DNA from: Pontibacter anaerobius
GTDB lineage: Bacteria > Bacteroidota > Bacteroidia > Cytophagales > Hymenobacteraceae
Assembly (NCBI RefSeq): GCF_026241195.1
Contig: NZ_JAPFQO010000005.1
Span: forward strand, 1-64,000
Length of the DNA: 64,000 nucleotides
Direction: 5' to 3'
Part shown: in pieces, positions 45,291-54,681 of the stretch
How positions within the stretch are numbered: the stretch's first letter is position 1
How the letters are laid out: the number at the start of each line of letters is the position of its first letter
Notes under the pieces: generated by a model
What the model was told of the DNA's origin: nothing
Database searches by the model: none
Seen by the model: the letters and a program-made list of their open reading frames with translations, nothing else
Position numbers and translations under genes: made by a program

Positions 45291-46059
45291 TTATTAGTTT
45301 ATAGATACTTCTTCTTAAAGGCAGAATCTTTGAGTGCCAGCCACTTAAAATAAAGCGCAATTTACTCGGCCTTGTCTGATCAGTTATACTTAATCTGGAT
45401 ATTCGGTAGGGATCATACTTTTTCGCAGGTAGTTTATGATCGAAAAGAAATGCATGGCTTATCCCTTCTTCCTTGGCCACTTTTTCTGCCAACTGATTTA
45501 CATTCCCATTCGGGTAAGCAAAAAGATTAAAACCTTTTAATCCAGCTTTATCAAAAAAATGCTTTGACTGTCTAAACTCATCCCGAAGTTCAACTTCTGA
45601 ACATTGATTGAACATGGGATGGGTATGGGAGTGATTGGCGATAATCACTCCTGCTCTTTCCATCTCCTTTAGCTGCTCAGTAGTTAATTGAGCTTGTTTA
45701 AGCGAAGGCTTATCAGACTCAACTCTTAATTGATTAATGTAGGCGACTCTCTCTTGATTTGGCCATTCCTTGACCTCCCACACCCTTTTCTCCCCCTCCT
45801 CTTTGCCAAGTAAATACACTAACTCATCCCACCAAAAAGGTTTGTTAGTATCTATCAACTCAGTAATTATAAAAAGTACAGTAGGTATTTTATACTTATG
45901 GAGCAAAGGGAAAAGATACTTATAGAAAGAAACATCTCCATCATCTACAGTAATTAGGACATCCTCCTTTTGAAGGATTGAAAGATGTGCTTCCAGTTGA
46001 TGATTAGAACAGAACTTATGATAAACTACAATCTTTCTATTTGAGAATAACTTTTCCAT
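45283..46059 (-). CDS. Polysaccharide deacetylase family protein
   Basis: A 258-residue NodB-type esterase: LITVDDGDVSFYKYLFPLL holds the metal/catalytic aspartates, ANHSHTHPMF the His-x3-His, and AYPNGNVNQ the later motif. It overlaps the sulfotransferase gene by 8 bases. N-deacetylation would expose an amine that a sulfotransferase could sulfate, as in heparan-type chemistry; this link is an inference from adjacency. Confidence 0.87.
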   Translation of the reverse strand: MEKLFSNRKIVVYHKFCSNHQLEAHLSILQKEDVLITVDDGDVSFYKYLFPLLHKYKIPTVLFIITELIDTNKPFWWDELVYLLGKEEGEKRVWEVKEWPNQERVAYINQLRVESDKPSLKQAQLTTEQLKEMERAGVIIANHSHTHPMFNQCSEVELRDEFRQSKHFFDKAGLKGFNLFAYPNGNVNQLAEKVAKEEGISHAFLFDHKLPAKKYDPYRISRLSITDQTRPSKLRFILSGWHSKILPLRRSIYKLING

Positions 46060-46084
46060 TGCATGAGAAGATGCCTACCCACAA

Positions 46085-47326
46085 TTAAATAATCATACCT
46101 GCTGCTACGGTCTCGTTTGTAGCCTCATCAACTAGAATTAAGCTACCAGTATGCCTGTTTCTGGTATATGAATCTGCTAGCAAAGGCTTTGTTGTTCTTA
46201 AACGCACCCGGCTGATCTCATTCATCCTAACATCTTTGTCATCCTCAATACGGTGCAGTGTGTTGATATCTACTTTATAAAGAACCTCCTTAATCATCGT
46301 GCGAACTTCGTTAGACGTATGCCGCAAGATATACTTCCCGTTAAGTGCAGGTCCTCGTGGATTAAGCCAGCAAAGCATTACATCGAGATCCTGACTCACC
46401 TCAGGTTGATTATTTTCACGTACAATCATGTCCCCCCTGCTGATATCGATATCATCTTCCAGTGTCATGGTAACTGACATGGGAGGAAAAGCTTCCTGCA
46501 CAGGCCCATCATAAGTATCGATGCTTTTAATCGTACTGCTAAATCCTGATGGTAACACTAGTACCTTGTCACCTGGTTTAAATATACCACCGACAATACG
46601 ACCAGCATAGCCTCTGTAATCATGATGTTCATTGCTATGCGGACGGATCACTGTCTGAACAGGAAACCTGCAATCTATCAGATTCTTATCGTTGCCAATG
46701 TGAATCGTCTCCAGTGTATGCAGCAGCGTTTCACCTTGGTACCATCCCATATTTTCCGATCTGTTAACAATGTTATCACCATGTAGAGCACTAATTGGCA
46801 CAAATCGTATATCTTTCACATTCAGTTTAGCAGCAAACTCTTTATACTGCTCCACAATCTTATCAAACTGCTCTTCAGCATAATCCACAAGGTCCATTTT
46901 ATTCACACATACAATTACGTGTGGGATCTGCAGAAGAGAGGCAATGAAAGAATGTCTGCATGTTTGCTCTACTACTCCTTTTCTGGCGTCTATCAGGATC
47001 AAGGCTAAATTTGCTGTGGAGGCTCCCGTAACCATGTTCCTGGTATACTGAATATGGCCAGGAGTATCTGCAATAATGAATTTGCGTTTCGGCGTTGCGA
47101 AAAATCGATAGGCCACATCAATTGTAATACCCTGCTCCCGCTCGTCCTTCAGACCATCCGTCAATAGCGATAAGTCCACATGTGCAAGGCCTTTTTTCTC
47201 ACTTGATTTTTTTACAGCCTCTATCTGATCCTCGAAAATTGACTTCGAATCATATAAAAGTCTGCCGATGAGGGTACTTTTACCATCATCCACACTTCCG
47301 GCAGTCGTAAATCTTAATATTTGCAT
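46085..47326 (-). CDS. cysN: Sulfate adenylyltransferase subunit 1 (GTPase)
   Basis: About 413 residues. The start at 47326 (MQILRFTTAG) is preferred: it lies 10 bases after cysD and begins just before the G1 loop GSVDDGKST (10-18). G3 is DTPGHIQYTRNM and G4 NKMDLVD, followed by elongation-factor-like beta barrels. With CysD it makes APS from ATP and sulfate, driven by GTP. The longer frame to 47407 overlaps cysD. Confidence 0.94.
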   Translation of the reverse strand: MQILRFTTAGSVDDGKSTLIGRLLYDSKSIFEDQIEAVKKSSEKKGLAHVDLSLLTDGLKDEREQGITIDVAYRFFATPKRKFIIADTPGHIQYTRNMVTGASTANLALILIDARKGVVEQTCRHSFIASLLQIPHVIVCVNKMDLVDYAEEQFDKIVEQYKEFAAKLNVKDIRFVPISALHGDNIVNRSENMGWYQGETLLHTLETIHIGNDKNLIDCRFPVQTVIRPHSNEHHDYRGYAGRIVGGIFKPGDKVLVLPSGFSSTIKSIDTYDGPVQEAFPPMSVTMTLEDDIDISRGDMIVRENNQPEVSQDLDVMLCWLNPRGPALNGKYILRHTSNEVRTMIKEVLYKVDINTLHRIEDDKDVRMNEISRVRLRTTKPLLADSYTRNRHTGSLILVDEATNETVAAGMII

Positions 47327-47336
47327 AATTTTTTCT

Positions 47337-48242
47337 TTAGAAATATCCCTGCTTCTTTCTATCTTCCATTGATGTCTCAGAGCGTTTATCATCCGACCGG
47401 TTTCCACGCTCTGTTTGCCGCGAAGCAGCTACCTCCAGTACTATTTTATCTAACGTATCCGCATCTGACTCTATGCCACCAGTAATGGTAATATCTCCTA
47501 ATGTCCTGAAGCGAATAAGCTTACGTTCTACTCTTTCTTCATCCCGCAGGCTTATGTATTCTGAAACGGGTAGCCAGGTATCATCCCTGTAAATAACATC
47601 CCGGTGATGCGCAAAGTATAACGATGGAATAGCGATATCTTCTGTAAGAATGTACTGCCATATATCCATCTCTGTCCAGTTACTGATTGGAAACACCCTA
47701 AAATGCTCTCCCTGGTTCTTCCTGCCGTTGAACAAGTTCCACAGCTCTGGGCGTTGGTTTTTAGGATCCCACTGACCAAAGTCATCGCGGTGTGAGAAAA
47801 AGCGCTCTTTGGCTCTTGCCTTTTCCTCATCACGTCTGGCTCCTCCTAAGGCAGCATCAATTCGATGCTCTTCAATCGTATCCAGCAGGGTTACAGTCTG
47901 CAGCGCATTTCTACTAGCATTTCTTCCTGTCTCTTCCCTGGATCTACCCTTGTTTATGGATTCCTGCACCGACCCCACAATAAGTTGTACCCCTAGTTCA
48001 TTTACCAACTGATCCCTAAATGCTATGGTCTCAGGGAAATTATGCCCTGTATCAATATGAATTAATGGCATTGGAATCTTAGCCGGAAAGAAAGCTTTAC
48101 AGGCTAAGTGGGTTACAACTATAGAATCTTTACCTCCTGAAAAGAGTATAGCAGGTCTTTCAAATTGTGCGAAAACCTCGCGGATCACATAGATTGCCTC
48201 AGCCTCTAACTCTTTTAAATGGCTTAAAGAATAACTACTCAT
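47337..48242 (-). CDS. cysD: Sulfate adenylyltransferase subunit 2
   Basis: 301 residues from the start at 48242 ([16 protein letters not shown]), which overlaps the cysC stop by four bases. The PP-loop SGGKDS is near residue 33; the C-terminus has the family tail [20 protein letters not shown]. Catalytic subunit forming APS with CysN. The longer start at 48296 is less likely. Confidence 0.94.
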   Translation of the reverse strand: MSSYSLSHLKELEAEAIYVIREVFAQFERPAILFSGGKDSIVVTHLACKAFFPAKIPMPLIHIDTGHNFPETIAFRDQLVNELGVQLIVGSVQESINKGRSREETGRNASRNALQTVTLLDTIEEHRIDAALGGARRDEEKARAKERFFSHRDDFGQWDPKNQRPELWNLFNGRKNQGEHFRVFPISNWTEMDIWQYILTEDIAIPSLYFAHHRDVIYRDDTWLPVSEYISLRDEERVERKLIRFRTLGDITITGGIESDADTLDKIVLEVAASRQTERGNRSDDKRSETSMEDRKKQGYF

Positions 48243-48844
48243 TTTGTTAATTTCAACTTTGGTTCGATGTATGCAATTAGCTTCTGTATCGACCATTCTA
48301 AAGGTTCTTCATGAGAAAGAATGTGTAAATCCGGTTTCTCAGGCGCTTCAAATGGTGAGCTAATTCCGGTAAAGTTACTAATTTCTCCTTTACGAGCCTT
48401 AGCATATAACCCTTTTACATCACGTTGCTCACAAACTTCAATAGGGCAATCTACAAAGACCTCAACAAAGCTTTCATCACCTACAATACTCCTCACCCGC
48501 TCCCTATCTTCTTTAAAAGGCGAAACAAAAGCTGATAGCACGACAAGTCCGGCATCAGCCATAAGCTTTGTAACCTCGCCAATTCTTCTGATATTCTCTT
48601 TTCTCGATTCATCTGAGAAGTCCAAGTCATTATTCAGGCCATTGCGTACATTATCACCATCCAGAACATAGGTATGACAACCTTGGTTATAAAGATATTC
48701 TTCCAATTTGCTGGCGAGCGTTGATTTACCACTTCCTGAGAAACCGGTAAACCACACTACCAATGAACGGTGCCCTTTCATTTTATTACGTAGCTCCTTG
48801 TTAACCTGGTGGAGATGCGGAACGATATGTAGCTTTTCACTCAT
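48239..48844 (-). CDS. cysC: Adenylyl-sulfate kinase
   Basis: A 201-residue APS kinase: P-loop GFSGSGKST (~34-42), [17 protein letters not shown], and [10 protein letters not shown]. Phosphorylates APS to PAPS, the donor for the sulfotransferase at 44442. It sits 3 bases after the permease gene and overlaps cysD. No PAPS reductase is seen in the window, which favours a sulfation role over cysteine synthesis. Confidence 0.95.
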   Translation of the reverse strand: MSEKLHIVPHLHQVNKELRNKMKGHRSLVVWFTGFSGSGKSTLASKLEEYLYNQGCHTYVLDGDNVRNGLNNDLDFSDESRKENIRRIGEVTKLMADAGLVVLSAFVSPFKEDRERVRSIVGDESFVEVFVDCPIEVCEQRDVKGLYAKARKGEISNFTGISSPFEAPEKPDLHILSHEEPLEWSIQKLIAYIEPKLKLTK

Positions 48845-48847
48845 AAG

Positions 48848-50620
48848 TTAAAAGTACCTTAAAATAATGTAAATGAGACAAGTTAGAGAATACAGTAGCG
48901 TAAAAGGAACGCCAATTTTGAGAAAATCTTTAGTTTTATAGGACCCAGGCCCATATATCATAAGATTTGTTTGATAACCAACCGGTGTCATAAAAGAAGC
49001 AGAGGCTCCAAATGCGATAGCTACATAGAATCCAGTTGGACTCAGGTTCAGACTGTGACTTATTGAGTAAGCTATGGGAAAAGCGATTGAAACAGCAGCA
49101 ACATTAGTTACAAACGAGGTAAGTAAGACGGTTATTAAAAACAATCCTATGAGTATTCCAAACTTACCACCTGCTTCAAATAAATTGATAATTGCAAAAG
49201 CCGCTTCATTTGCAATACCTGTATCAATCAGTGCTTTGCTCAGGGTCAAAGCACTTGCAAGTATGATCAGAAGGTCGAGGTCCAACAGCTTTTTGATTTC
49301 ATCTGCTCTCAGCAAGCCCAAGCTGGTCATCAATACAGCTATTATAAATAAACTAAAGAAAAGGTTCGTAATTCCCAAAGCCATTAGACCTAAAGACAGC
49401 AGTATTCCAGCACCAAATAAAATCTTCTTCCACTTTGCCGTTCCATTGCTTCGGGATACCACTGATACAGTATAGAGGTCGCGATCATTCTTATTCCGTG
49501 TTAAGAATTTTTGTCCGGCAGATAGCAACAGCAAATCACCTGGTTCAAGAATGATTGAGCCAATTTTACCTCTCAGATTCTCACCATTCCGGTGAATAGC
49601 TACCACAGCCGCATCATACTTCTCTCTGAATTCACTCTCTTTTAATGTTCGGTTAGTTAGTGCACTATTCCTAGGGATAACTGTTTCTATTAGATTTACG
49701 TGCTGCCCTATTCCTAACTCATTGGAGCGAGGTATTTGTAAACCATTATCATGCTGTAGGAGTTCTACTACTTTTTCAGTATCACCTGCAAAATATAAGT
49801 GATCATTTTTTTGCAACACCTCATCGGGATCAACGGCATTAATAATCTTACCGTCTCTTACTATTTCAAAAAGGTAGATTCCCTCCAGGTTACGCAGGTT
49901 AGCTTCAGCGATACTTTTCCCTACAAGTACTGAACCTTGCGCAATATATGTCTCTACTAAGTACTCCCTGGCATTCGTTTTAAATTCATCTAATGGATTG
50001 GTACGGGAAGGGAGCAACTTGTAGCCAAATGTGGCGAGGAAAATTAGGCCCACTATTGTTACCAGTATACCTGGTAACAGAAAATCTAAAAACCCTAAGC
50101 CTTCAGGCTCCTTTGATAGTATGAATCCGTTTAGAATTAGATTTGTTGAAGTCCCTACTATTGTCATCATTCCCCCTACTATAGTAGCGAACGACAGTGG
50201 GATTAGTAATTTAGATGGAGCCACTTTGTTTCGCTTTGCCCAATGGTACACATATGGGATCATCAGAGCAACAATAGGAGTATTGTTAACTACAGAAGAC
50301 AAGAGCGAGGTGCCAGCTGTCATGCGGATTAAAAAGCCTCTAGAGCTTTTCGCAGATCTGAAGAGCCTGTTTAGAAGCCCAATTAGGTTAAAATGCTCTT
50401 TTATACCCGCTGTAATAAAAATAAGCAGAAAGATGGTCACTATAGATTCATTACTGAGGCTCTGCAGAAAATCTGACGGTGCTACAACTCTTGCTAACAT
50501 GAGCACTATAACGCCGCCAATAAATACCATAGAAGGCCGGACCCTGCCCATAAAAAGCCCTACTAAACACCCCAATAGTACAAGCACGGTTATCCACTTA
50601 TCATAATGCAGCTCACCCAT
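48848..50620 (-). CDS. SLC13-type anion permease with TrkA-C domains, probable sulfate importer
   Basis: A 590-residue membrane protein with ~11-13 helices flanking a central soluble region (~200-370) holding two TrkA-C-like domains. SLC13 hallmarks include SSVVNNTPIVALMIPYV, IVGTSTNLILNGF and, near the end, TNVAAVSIAFPIAYS and GYQTNLMIYGPG. Its place between cysC and cysQ makes sulfate the likely substrate. It overlaps cysQ by one base. Confidence 0.88.
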   Translation of the reverse strand: MGELHYDKWITVLVLLGCLVGLFMGRVRPSMVFIGGVIVLMLARVVAPSDFLQSLSNESIVTIFLLIFITAGIKEHFNLIGLLNRLFRSAKSSRGFLIRMTAGTSLLSSVVNNTPIVALMIPYVYHWAKRNKVAPSKLLIPLSFATIVGGMMTIVGTSTNLILNGFILSKEPEGLGFLDFLLPGILVTIVGLIFLATFGYKLLPSRTNPLDEFKTNAREYLVETYIAQGSVLVGKSIAEANLRNLEGIYLFEIVRDGKIINAVDPDEVLQKNDHLYFAGDTEKVVELLQHDNGLQIPRSNELGIGQHVNLIETVIPRNSALTNRTLKESEFREKYDAAVVAIHRNGENLRGKIGSIILEPGDLLLLSAGQKFLTRNKNDRDLYTVSVVSRSNGTAKWKKILFGAGILLSLGLMALGITNLFFSLFIIAVLMTSLGLLRADEIKKLLDLDLLIILASALTLSKALIDTGIANEAAFAIINLFEAGGKFGILIGLFLITVLLTSFVTNVAAVSIAFPIAYSISHSLNLSPTGFYVAIAFGASASFMTPVGYQTNLMIYGPGSYKTKDFLKIGVPFTLLYSLTCLIYIILRYF

Positions 50621-51402
50621 TAGCGCTTAACAACAAACCATGGGTTCAACAGGTTTTTCTTATTGTATTGTAGAGGCTCACCTGTTTCATATTGCACAAC
50701 TTTACAACCAGCACTACGGGCAATGGCATCACCTGCGGCCGTATCCCACTCCATGGTAGGTGCAAGGCGTGGGTATATATCAGCTTTCCCCTCCGCTACT
50801 AGGCAGATTTTTAAAGAACTACCCATTGAAAGAAAACTAAGCTCCCCATGCTTTTTTTCCAAATTGGAAATAAATTTATTCGTTTCTTCAGTGGTGTGAG
50901 ATCGGCTTCCTACAACTGTATAACAATCATTATTACATTGGTCTACGGGAAGCTTTATTCCAGCAGATTTCCAATCTGGAGGCAACTGGTGATCTTCAAG
51001 TTCAAGCTTCCAAGCACCTTCTCCTTCTATACCAACATACAACCACTTCTTTACTGGGACATATACCACCCCTATCACAGGAGTACCAGCACTTATCAGC
51101 GCTATATTAACTGTAAACTCACCATTCTTATTTATAAACTCTTTTGTTCCATCTAATGGATCAACAAGCCAGTAGTTATCCCACTTTATTCTTTCAGATA
51201 AGTGTACATTTTTACCTTCTTCACTTAATATCGGATAAACAGTTTGGTTCAAGTACCTATTTATAATTCTATGCCCTACTTTGTCAGCTTCTGTTATTGG
51301 TGAATTATCAGCTTTATAATCTATTGAATGGGCACTTTCATAAATTGATACAATACCTTCACCTGCTTTGATAGATGCTGTTAAAATTAAATCTACATAC
51401 AT
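50620..51402 (-). CDS. cysQ: 3'(2'),5'-bisphosphate nucleotidase
   Basis: A 260-residue inositol-monophosphatase-fold enzyme: LSEEGKNV, the metal site WLVDPLDGTKEFI and WDTAAGDAIARSAG. It degrades PAP, the inhibitory by-product of sulfotransferase reactions, to AMP. It is the first gene of the PAPS set and lies 105 bases after the hexapeptide acyltransferase gene. Confidence 0.93.
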   Translation of the reverse strand: MYVDLILTASIKAGEGIVSIYESAHSIDYKADNSPITEADKVGHRIINRYLNQTVYPILSEEGKNVHLSERIKWDNYWLVDPLDGTKEFINKNGEFTVNIALISAGTPVIGVVYVPVKKWLYVGIEGEGAWKLELEDHQLPPDWKSAGIKLPVDQCNNDCYTVVGSRSHTTEETNKFISNLEKKHGELSFLSMGSSLKICLVAEGKADIYPRLAPTMEWDTAAGDAIARSAGCKVVQYETGEPLQYNKKNLLNPWFVVKR

Positions 51403-51507
51403 TTCTTTACAAGAATATTTCTTAATACTGCAGGCAAGGGTTTACTTTTATTTTATCGAAACAATTCACAAAGGATCATTTATAGTTTATGTAAGAGTAA
51501 GTTAAAC

Positions 51508-52095
51508 TTAAATATTTTTTATATATCCTCCACTACCTGAAAAACTTACAATTTGGGCAGGGTTACCAACAACTACAGCTTTGTCTGGGACATCAAAGTT
51601 GATAAAAGATAGAGGGGCTATAAGTACATCATCTCCAATAGAAATTTTACCTACTACTACCGCATTTGCACCTATCCATACCCTATCACCTATCTTAGGG
51701 CTTCCCTTTTTGCTGCCTCTACTAATATGGCCTATAGTTACACCTTGTGCAATATTACAATTTTCACCAACTTCTACATCCTGGTTGATTACAATATTCC
51801 CATAATGCCCTAAAAACAATCCTCTTCCAATCTTACAAGTGTGTGGTATTTGGAATCCATATTTTACCTGCATTCTCTTATAAATAAACCTTGAGAATAA
51901 ACCAAGTGGATGAAACAATTTGTAGTACTGACACAACCTAAAAAAATACATAAATCTTAATCCAGGCCTTGTTAATAGTTTAATGTAAAAGCTAGAAATT
52001 TCACCACTATTGAAGTATCTGTATGAGTCCACTCGAATCACTATCTTAAATGTTAATGTTAATTTTGAAACAGGAATTAGCTTAAAGTTTAACAA
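51508..52095 (-). CDS. Hexapeptide-repeat acyltransferase (serine acetyltransferase-like)
   Basis: A 195-residue protein with a C-terminal left-handed beta-helix (~85-185): GRGLFLGHYGNIVIN, CNIAQGVTIGHISRGSKKGSP, VWIGANAVVVGKISIGDDV and VVGNPAQIV. The sequence class overlaps CysE, but the CysE N-terminal helical domain is missing and the ~75-residue N-terminus is membrane-like and hydrophobic/basic. In this context it is more likely a sugar O-acetyltransferase. First gene before the PAPS set. Confidence 0.75.
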   Translation of the reverse strand: MLNFKLIPVSKLTLTFKIVIRVDSYRYFNSGEISSFYIKLLTRPGLRFMYFFRLCQYYKLFHPLGLFSRFIYKRMQVKYGFQIPHTCKIGRGLFLGHYGNIVINQDVEVGENCNIAQGVTIGHISRGSKKGSPKIGDRVWIGANAVVVGKISIGDDVLIAPLSFINFDVPDKAVVVGNPAQIVSFSGSGGYIKNI

Positions 52096-52501
52096 AACTT
52101 TAGTAAATCTTCCATTTTAGTGTAGGTGCACTAAATGCTAAGCTCCCCAATTTGATTATCAGCATAAAGCTTATATAATTATCTTAATGACTTTGCTTTT
52201 AAGCATGGAATTGCAAATTTGTATATTTTTAGTTATGCAAAGTCTAAGCAGGCTAAGGCTTTAGATAAAATCAATCTTTCAATCTTATGTTGATAAACTT
52301 TAGCTGACACTAAAAACCAATTGTCTTATGTTACACAATGCTACATTGTGCAGTTGATCCTGCTGCTTTATGATAAATAATTGTGCTGCTAAGGTCATTC
52401 ATATTTTCAAAACTTTTTTGCGATTTTCATCCTTATTAATATTTAGCAGAATTACTATCGTTACTGCAAGGCAGCTATTTCTTTATTTTTATAAATAATG
52501 T
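52096..52501. other. AT-rich intergenic region between the legionaminic and sulfation operons
   Basis: About 400 bases with no gene. A small dyad CACAATG-CTA-CATTGTG lies at 52334-52350. No good TAnnTTTG promoter match was found, though a promoter for the acyltransferase gene is expected here. Confidence 0.5.
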
Positions 52502-53506
52502 TTATGCTTGATTTACTGGCCTAGTAGATTTTATATCTCCTAAGCACAAAATTTGCAGATTTTTATTAACTTCACTCAGACCTCTGGCGAAGCTGTAAAC
52601 ATCCATAAGTTTTTGCTTTGCTGCTGAATCAACATGTGATTGCAAAGAGTCAATAATATTAATAAAAATAAAGGTCATTGTTTTGTCGACTCCTAACAAT
52701 TCAAACATTGCAGAACTATAGAAAGAGATAAGTATTTCTGGTTTTTTTTCATGCAGAAATACCTCCTCATAATTTTTCTGATACTCGATTATATCTGCGA
52801 ACGGCTTAATCTTCTTTACATGCTCTATCTTTTCACGGGGATGTAAATAATATTTAATTCTCTGCCCATACTTTTGATATATAGCTGAAATTAGATCAAT
52901 CAAATACTCCTCTTTTATAAATTTTAATTCTACTAAATATGAGCCAAGAAAATGTATCTCTTTTGTTTTAGTAGAAGTTACATCTTGCTTCACATTATAT
53001 ATAATGGAGCTATCGCATAATGCTGGAGTAACTGGATAATCAGTAAATAGAGTTAAAGATTTTAATGGCTTTAGTCCTAAAAGCTTTGCTATCTTTAAAT
53101 CCTTAACTTTATCAACCCCTCTTTCACGCTGACTAATTAAGTCAATAATAATTGCACCATCTGTTACCAATACTTTTGGTACTTCTTGAAAAGGGATGAG
53201 AAGTACCCTCTGTTTTAAACTAGAAAAGTTTCCGAACAATATCCTGTCATACGCCTGCCTCTTCCATTTTAGATATCTTAGATAATTAACAACTACAATG
53301 AACCCCGAAAAGGAACTTGTTCCATTATAATAATTGGTAACTCTACTTTTTGCGGCACAATTCTGTAATAGCTTTAAATAACTTTCCTGAACATGCTGCC
53401 CAATAACGGCTATATCTATTGTCAAATTCCCATAAAAGAAGCTTTTTAAATACTTAACAGATTCAACAACTTGCCGATTTGTTGAAACTATAACTAGAAT
53501 TTTCAT
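52502..53506 (-). CDS. Putative nonulosonate (sialyl/legionaminyl) transferase, GT-B type
   Basis: A 334-residue protein I cannot assign firmly. Three spaced motifs recall GT-B sialyltransferases and polysialyltransferases (GT38/GT52-like): an acidic-Gly motif VTDGAII (Asp116-Gly117), an HP motif YYLHPRE (His222-Pro223) and a Ser-rich SFYSSAMFE (Ser264-Ser265) close to a glutamate. It is the last gene of an operon that makes CMP-legionaminic acid, which would be its donor. Overlaps the preceding gene by four bases (ATGA). Rated as an inference from motifs plus context. Confidence 0.55.
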   Translation of the reverse strand: MKILVIVSTNRQVVESVKYLKSFFYGNLTIDIAVIGQHVQESYLKLLQNCAAKSRVTNYYNGTSSFSGFIVVVNYLRYLKWKRQAYDRILFGNFSSLKQRVLLIPFQEVPKVLVTDGAIIIDLISQRERGVDKVKDLKIAKLLGLKPLKSLTLFTDYPVTPALCDSSIIYNVKQDVTSTKTKEIHFLGSYLVELKFIKEEYLIDLISAIYQKYGQRIKYYLHPREKIEHVKKIKPFADIIEYQKNYEEVFLHEKKPEILISFYSSAMFELLGVDKTMTFIFINIIDSLQSHVDSAAKQKLMDVYSFARGLSEVNKNLQILCLGDIKSTRPVNQA

Positions 53507-54681
53507 ACAACTTTTCTTCTTATTGCATCAGATATCTCAGAAATAGAATACAAATATGAATTTTCTTTAATATTATTCCCCATCAAGTATTTTTTCTTGT
53601 ATTCATTATAAAGATATTTATTGATGTGGATCTTGCTTATTTCTATCCCCTCTAATGAATTATCCATGTTATAAACAAGTAAGTCTAACGCCCGCACATA
53701 CTCTATTATACATCTTTTCACTGCTTTGTCACTTAAAAGAATGTCGTCTACAAGCAAAACAACAGGCTTGTCGTAATAGACAGCAACTCCTACAGAAGTA
53801 CTGTAATGTGTAAACACAACTTTTGCCTCTTTTATCAAAGAATGTGTTTGATTACTAACTTTCTTAAGATTTGGGAGTTCATTTTTTAACTCTTCAGCAT
53901 AGCAGGATGCCTCAGGGTGACTTGCAACAATGACATCATCTAACCCAAACTTCACCTTCAGTGCTATGAGGCATTTTTCCAACCTCGTGTAATAATCTCG
54001 CCTATAGCTTTCATCTAATTGATGCTTTTTAGCCATTGGTATCAGTTGGTCAATAAATATCCCTATTCTTTTATTTGGAAATAATTTTGGTTTACTTTCG
54101 ATAATCAACTGGTTCACATCATCAGAGTGAACTATAAATCTTTTTTCTTTTGGAAGCGAAAGAGTTATTTTAGTTGGAACAATAAAATCTGTACTAGCCA
54201 GATAATAGTCAGGCAGGTATGAACTATATACAAATTCCCACAAAAGTTTTAGCTTATAAAATGGCAAAACTCCATCAAGGTGGATTACTGCATTATGTAT
54301 TAACTTTTTAAAACCAGTTCTCTCATTATATAACCCGGGAAAAACTCTTGTATTAAAAGAAAGTAGTTTGTCTTGCTTTCTTTTAATATTCTTAAACAGT
54401 AATTTATAGTTCCTTAAATTCCCATCATTAGTTACATATATAATTGGCTCTTCACTTAGACCTTTTTTGAAAAGATCTAACTCTTTATAATTATTTATCT
54501 TAATTGTTAGATTAAAGAGAAAGGGATCCGTTATAGTTGCTGAACAATTATTTATTGGACATAGGTCAAGAAGCTTAATGTTATAGCCTAGATTCATTAA
54601 TTCATCTAGTTGGAAAATTCTCCTATGAGAGTTGCGAAATATCCTCGCAAAAATAAATATCACATTGTGATTTGCCTCCAT
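53503..54681 (-). CDS. Uncharacterised GT-B-like surface-glycan protein
   Basis: A 392-residue protein of no recognised family. Two Rossmann-like halves are suggested: IFIFARIFRNSHRR at the start, IGIFIDQLIPMAKKH (~206-220), then VIVASHPEASCYAEEL with His255-Pro256, and VVFTHYSTSVGVAVYYDKPVVLL, the loop usually contacting the donor in capsule glycosyltransferases. A role as a glycosyltransferase is inferred from fold-like features and from its place between the ABC exporter and the putative legionaminyl transferase. AT-rich relative to the PAPS genes. Confidence 0.45.
   Translation of the reverse strand: MEANHNVIFIFARIFRNSHRRIFQLDELMNLGYNIKLLDLCPINNCSATITDPFLFNLTIKINNYKELDLFKKGLSEEPIIYVTNDGNLRNYKLLFKNIKRKQDKLLSFNTRVFPGLYNERTGFKKLIHNAVIHLDGVLPFYKLKLLWEFVYSSYLPDYYLASTDFIVPTKITLSLPKEKRFIVHSDDVNQLIIESKPKLFPNKRIGIFIDQLIPMAKKHQLDESYRRDYYTRLEKCLIALKVKFGLDDVIVASHPEASCYAEELKNELPNLKKVSNQTHSLIKEAKVVFTHYSTSVGVAVYYDKPVVLLVDDILLSDKAVKRCIIEYVRALDLLVYNMDNSLEGIEISKIHINKYLYNEYKKKYLMGNNIKENSYLYSISEISDAIRRKVV

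Noticed and set aside
46085-51402. Reading cysQ-cysCDN as ordinary sulfate assimilation for cysteine
   Set aside because: No PAPS reductase or sulfite reductase is linked, and the set is translationally coupled to a sulfotransferase operon. Dual use remains possible.
51508-52095. Calling the hexapeptide protein serine acetyltransferase CysE
   Set aside because: It lacks the N-terminal CysE domain and lies in a glycan operon; a sugar acetyltransferase is more likely.
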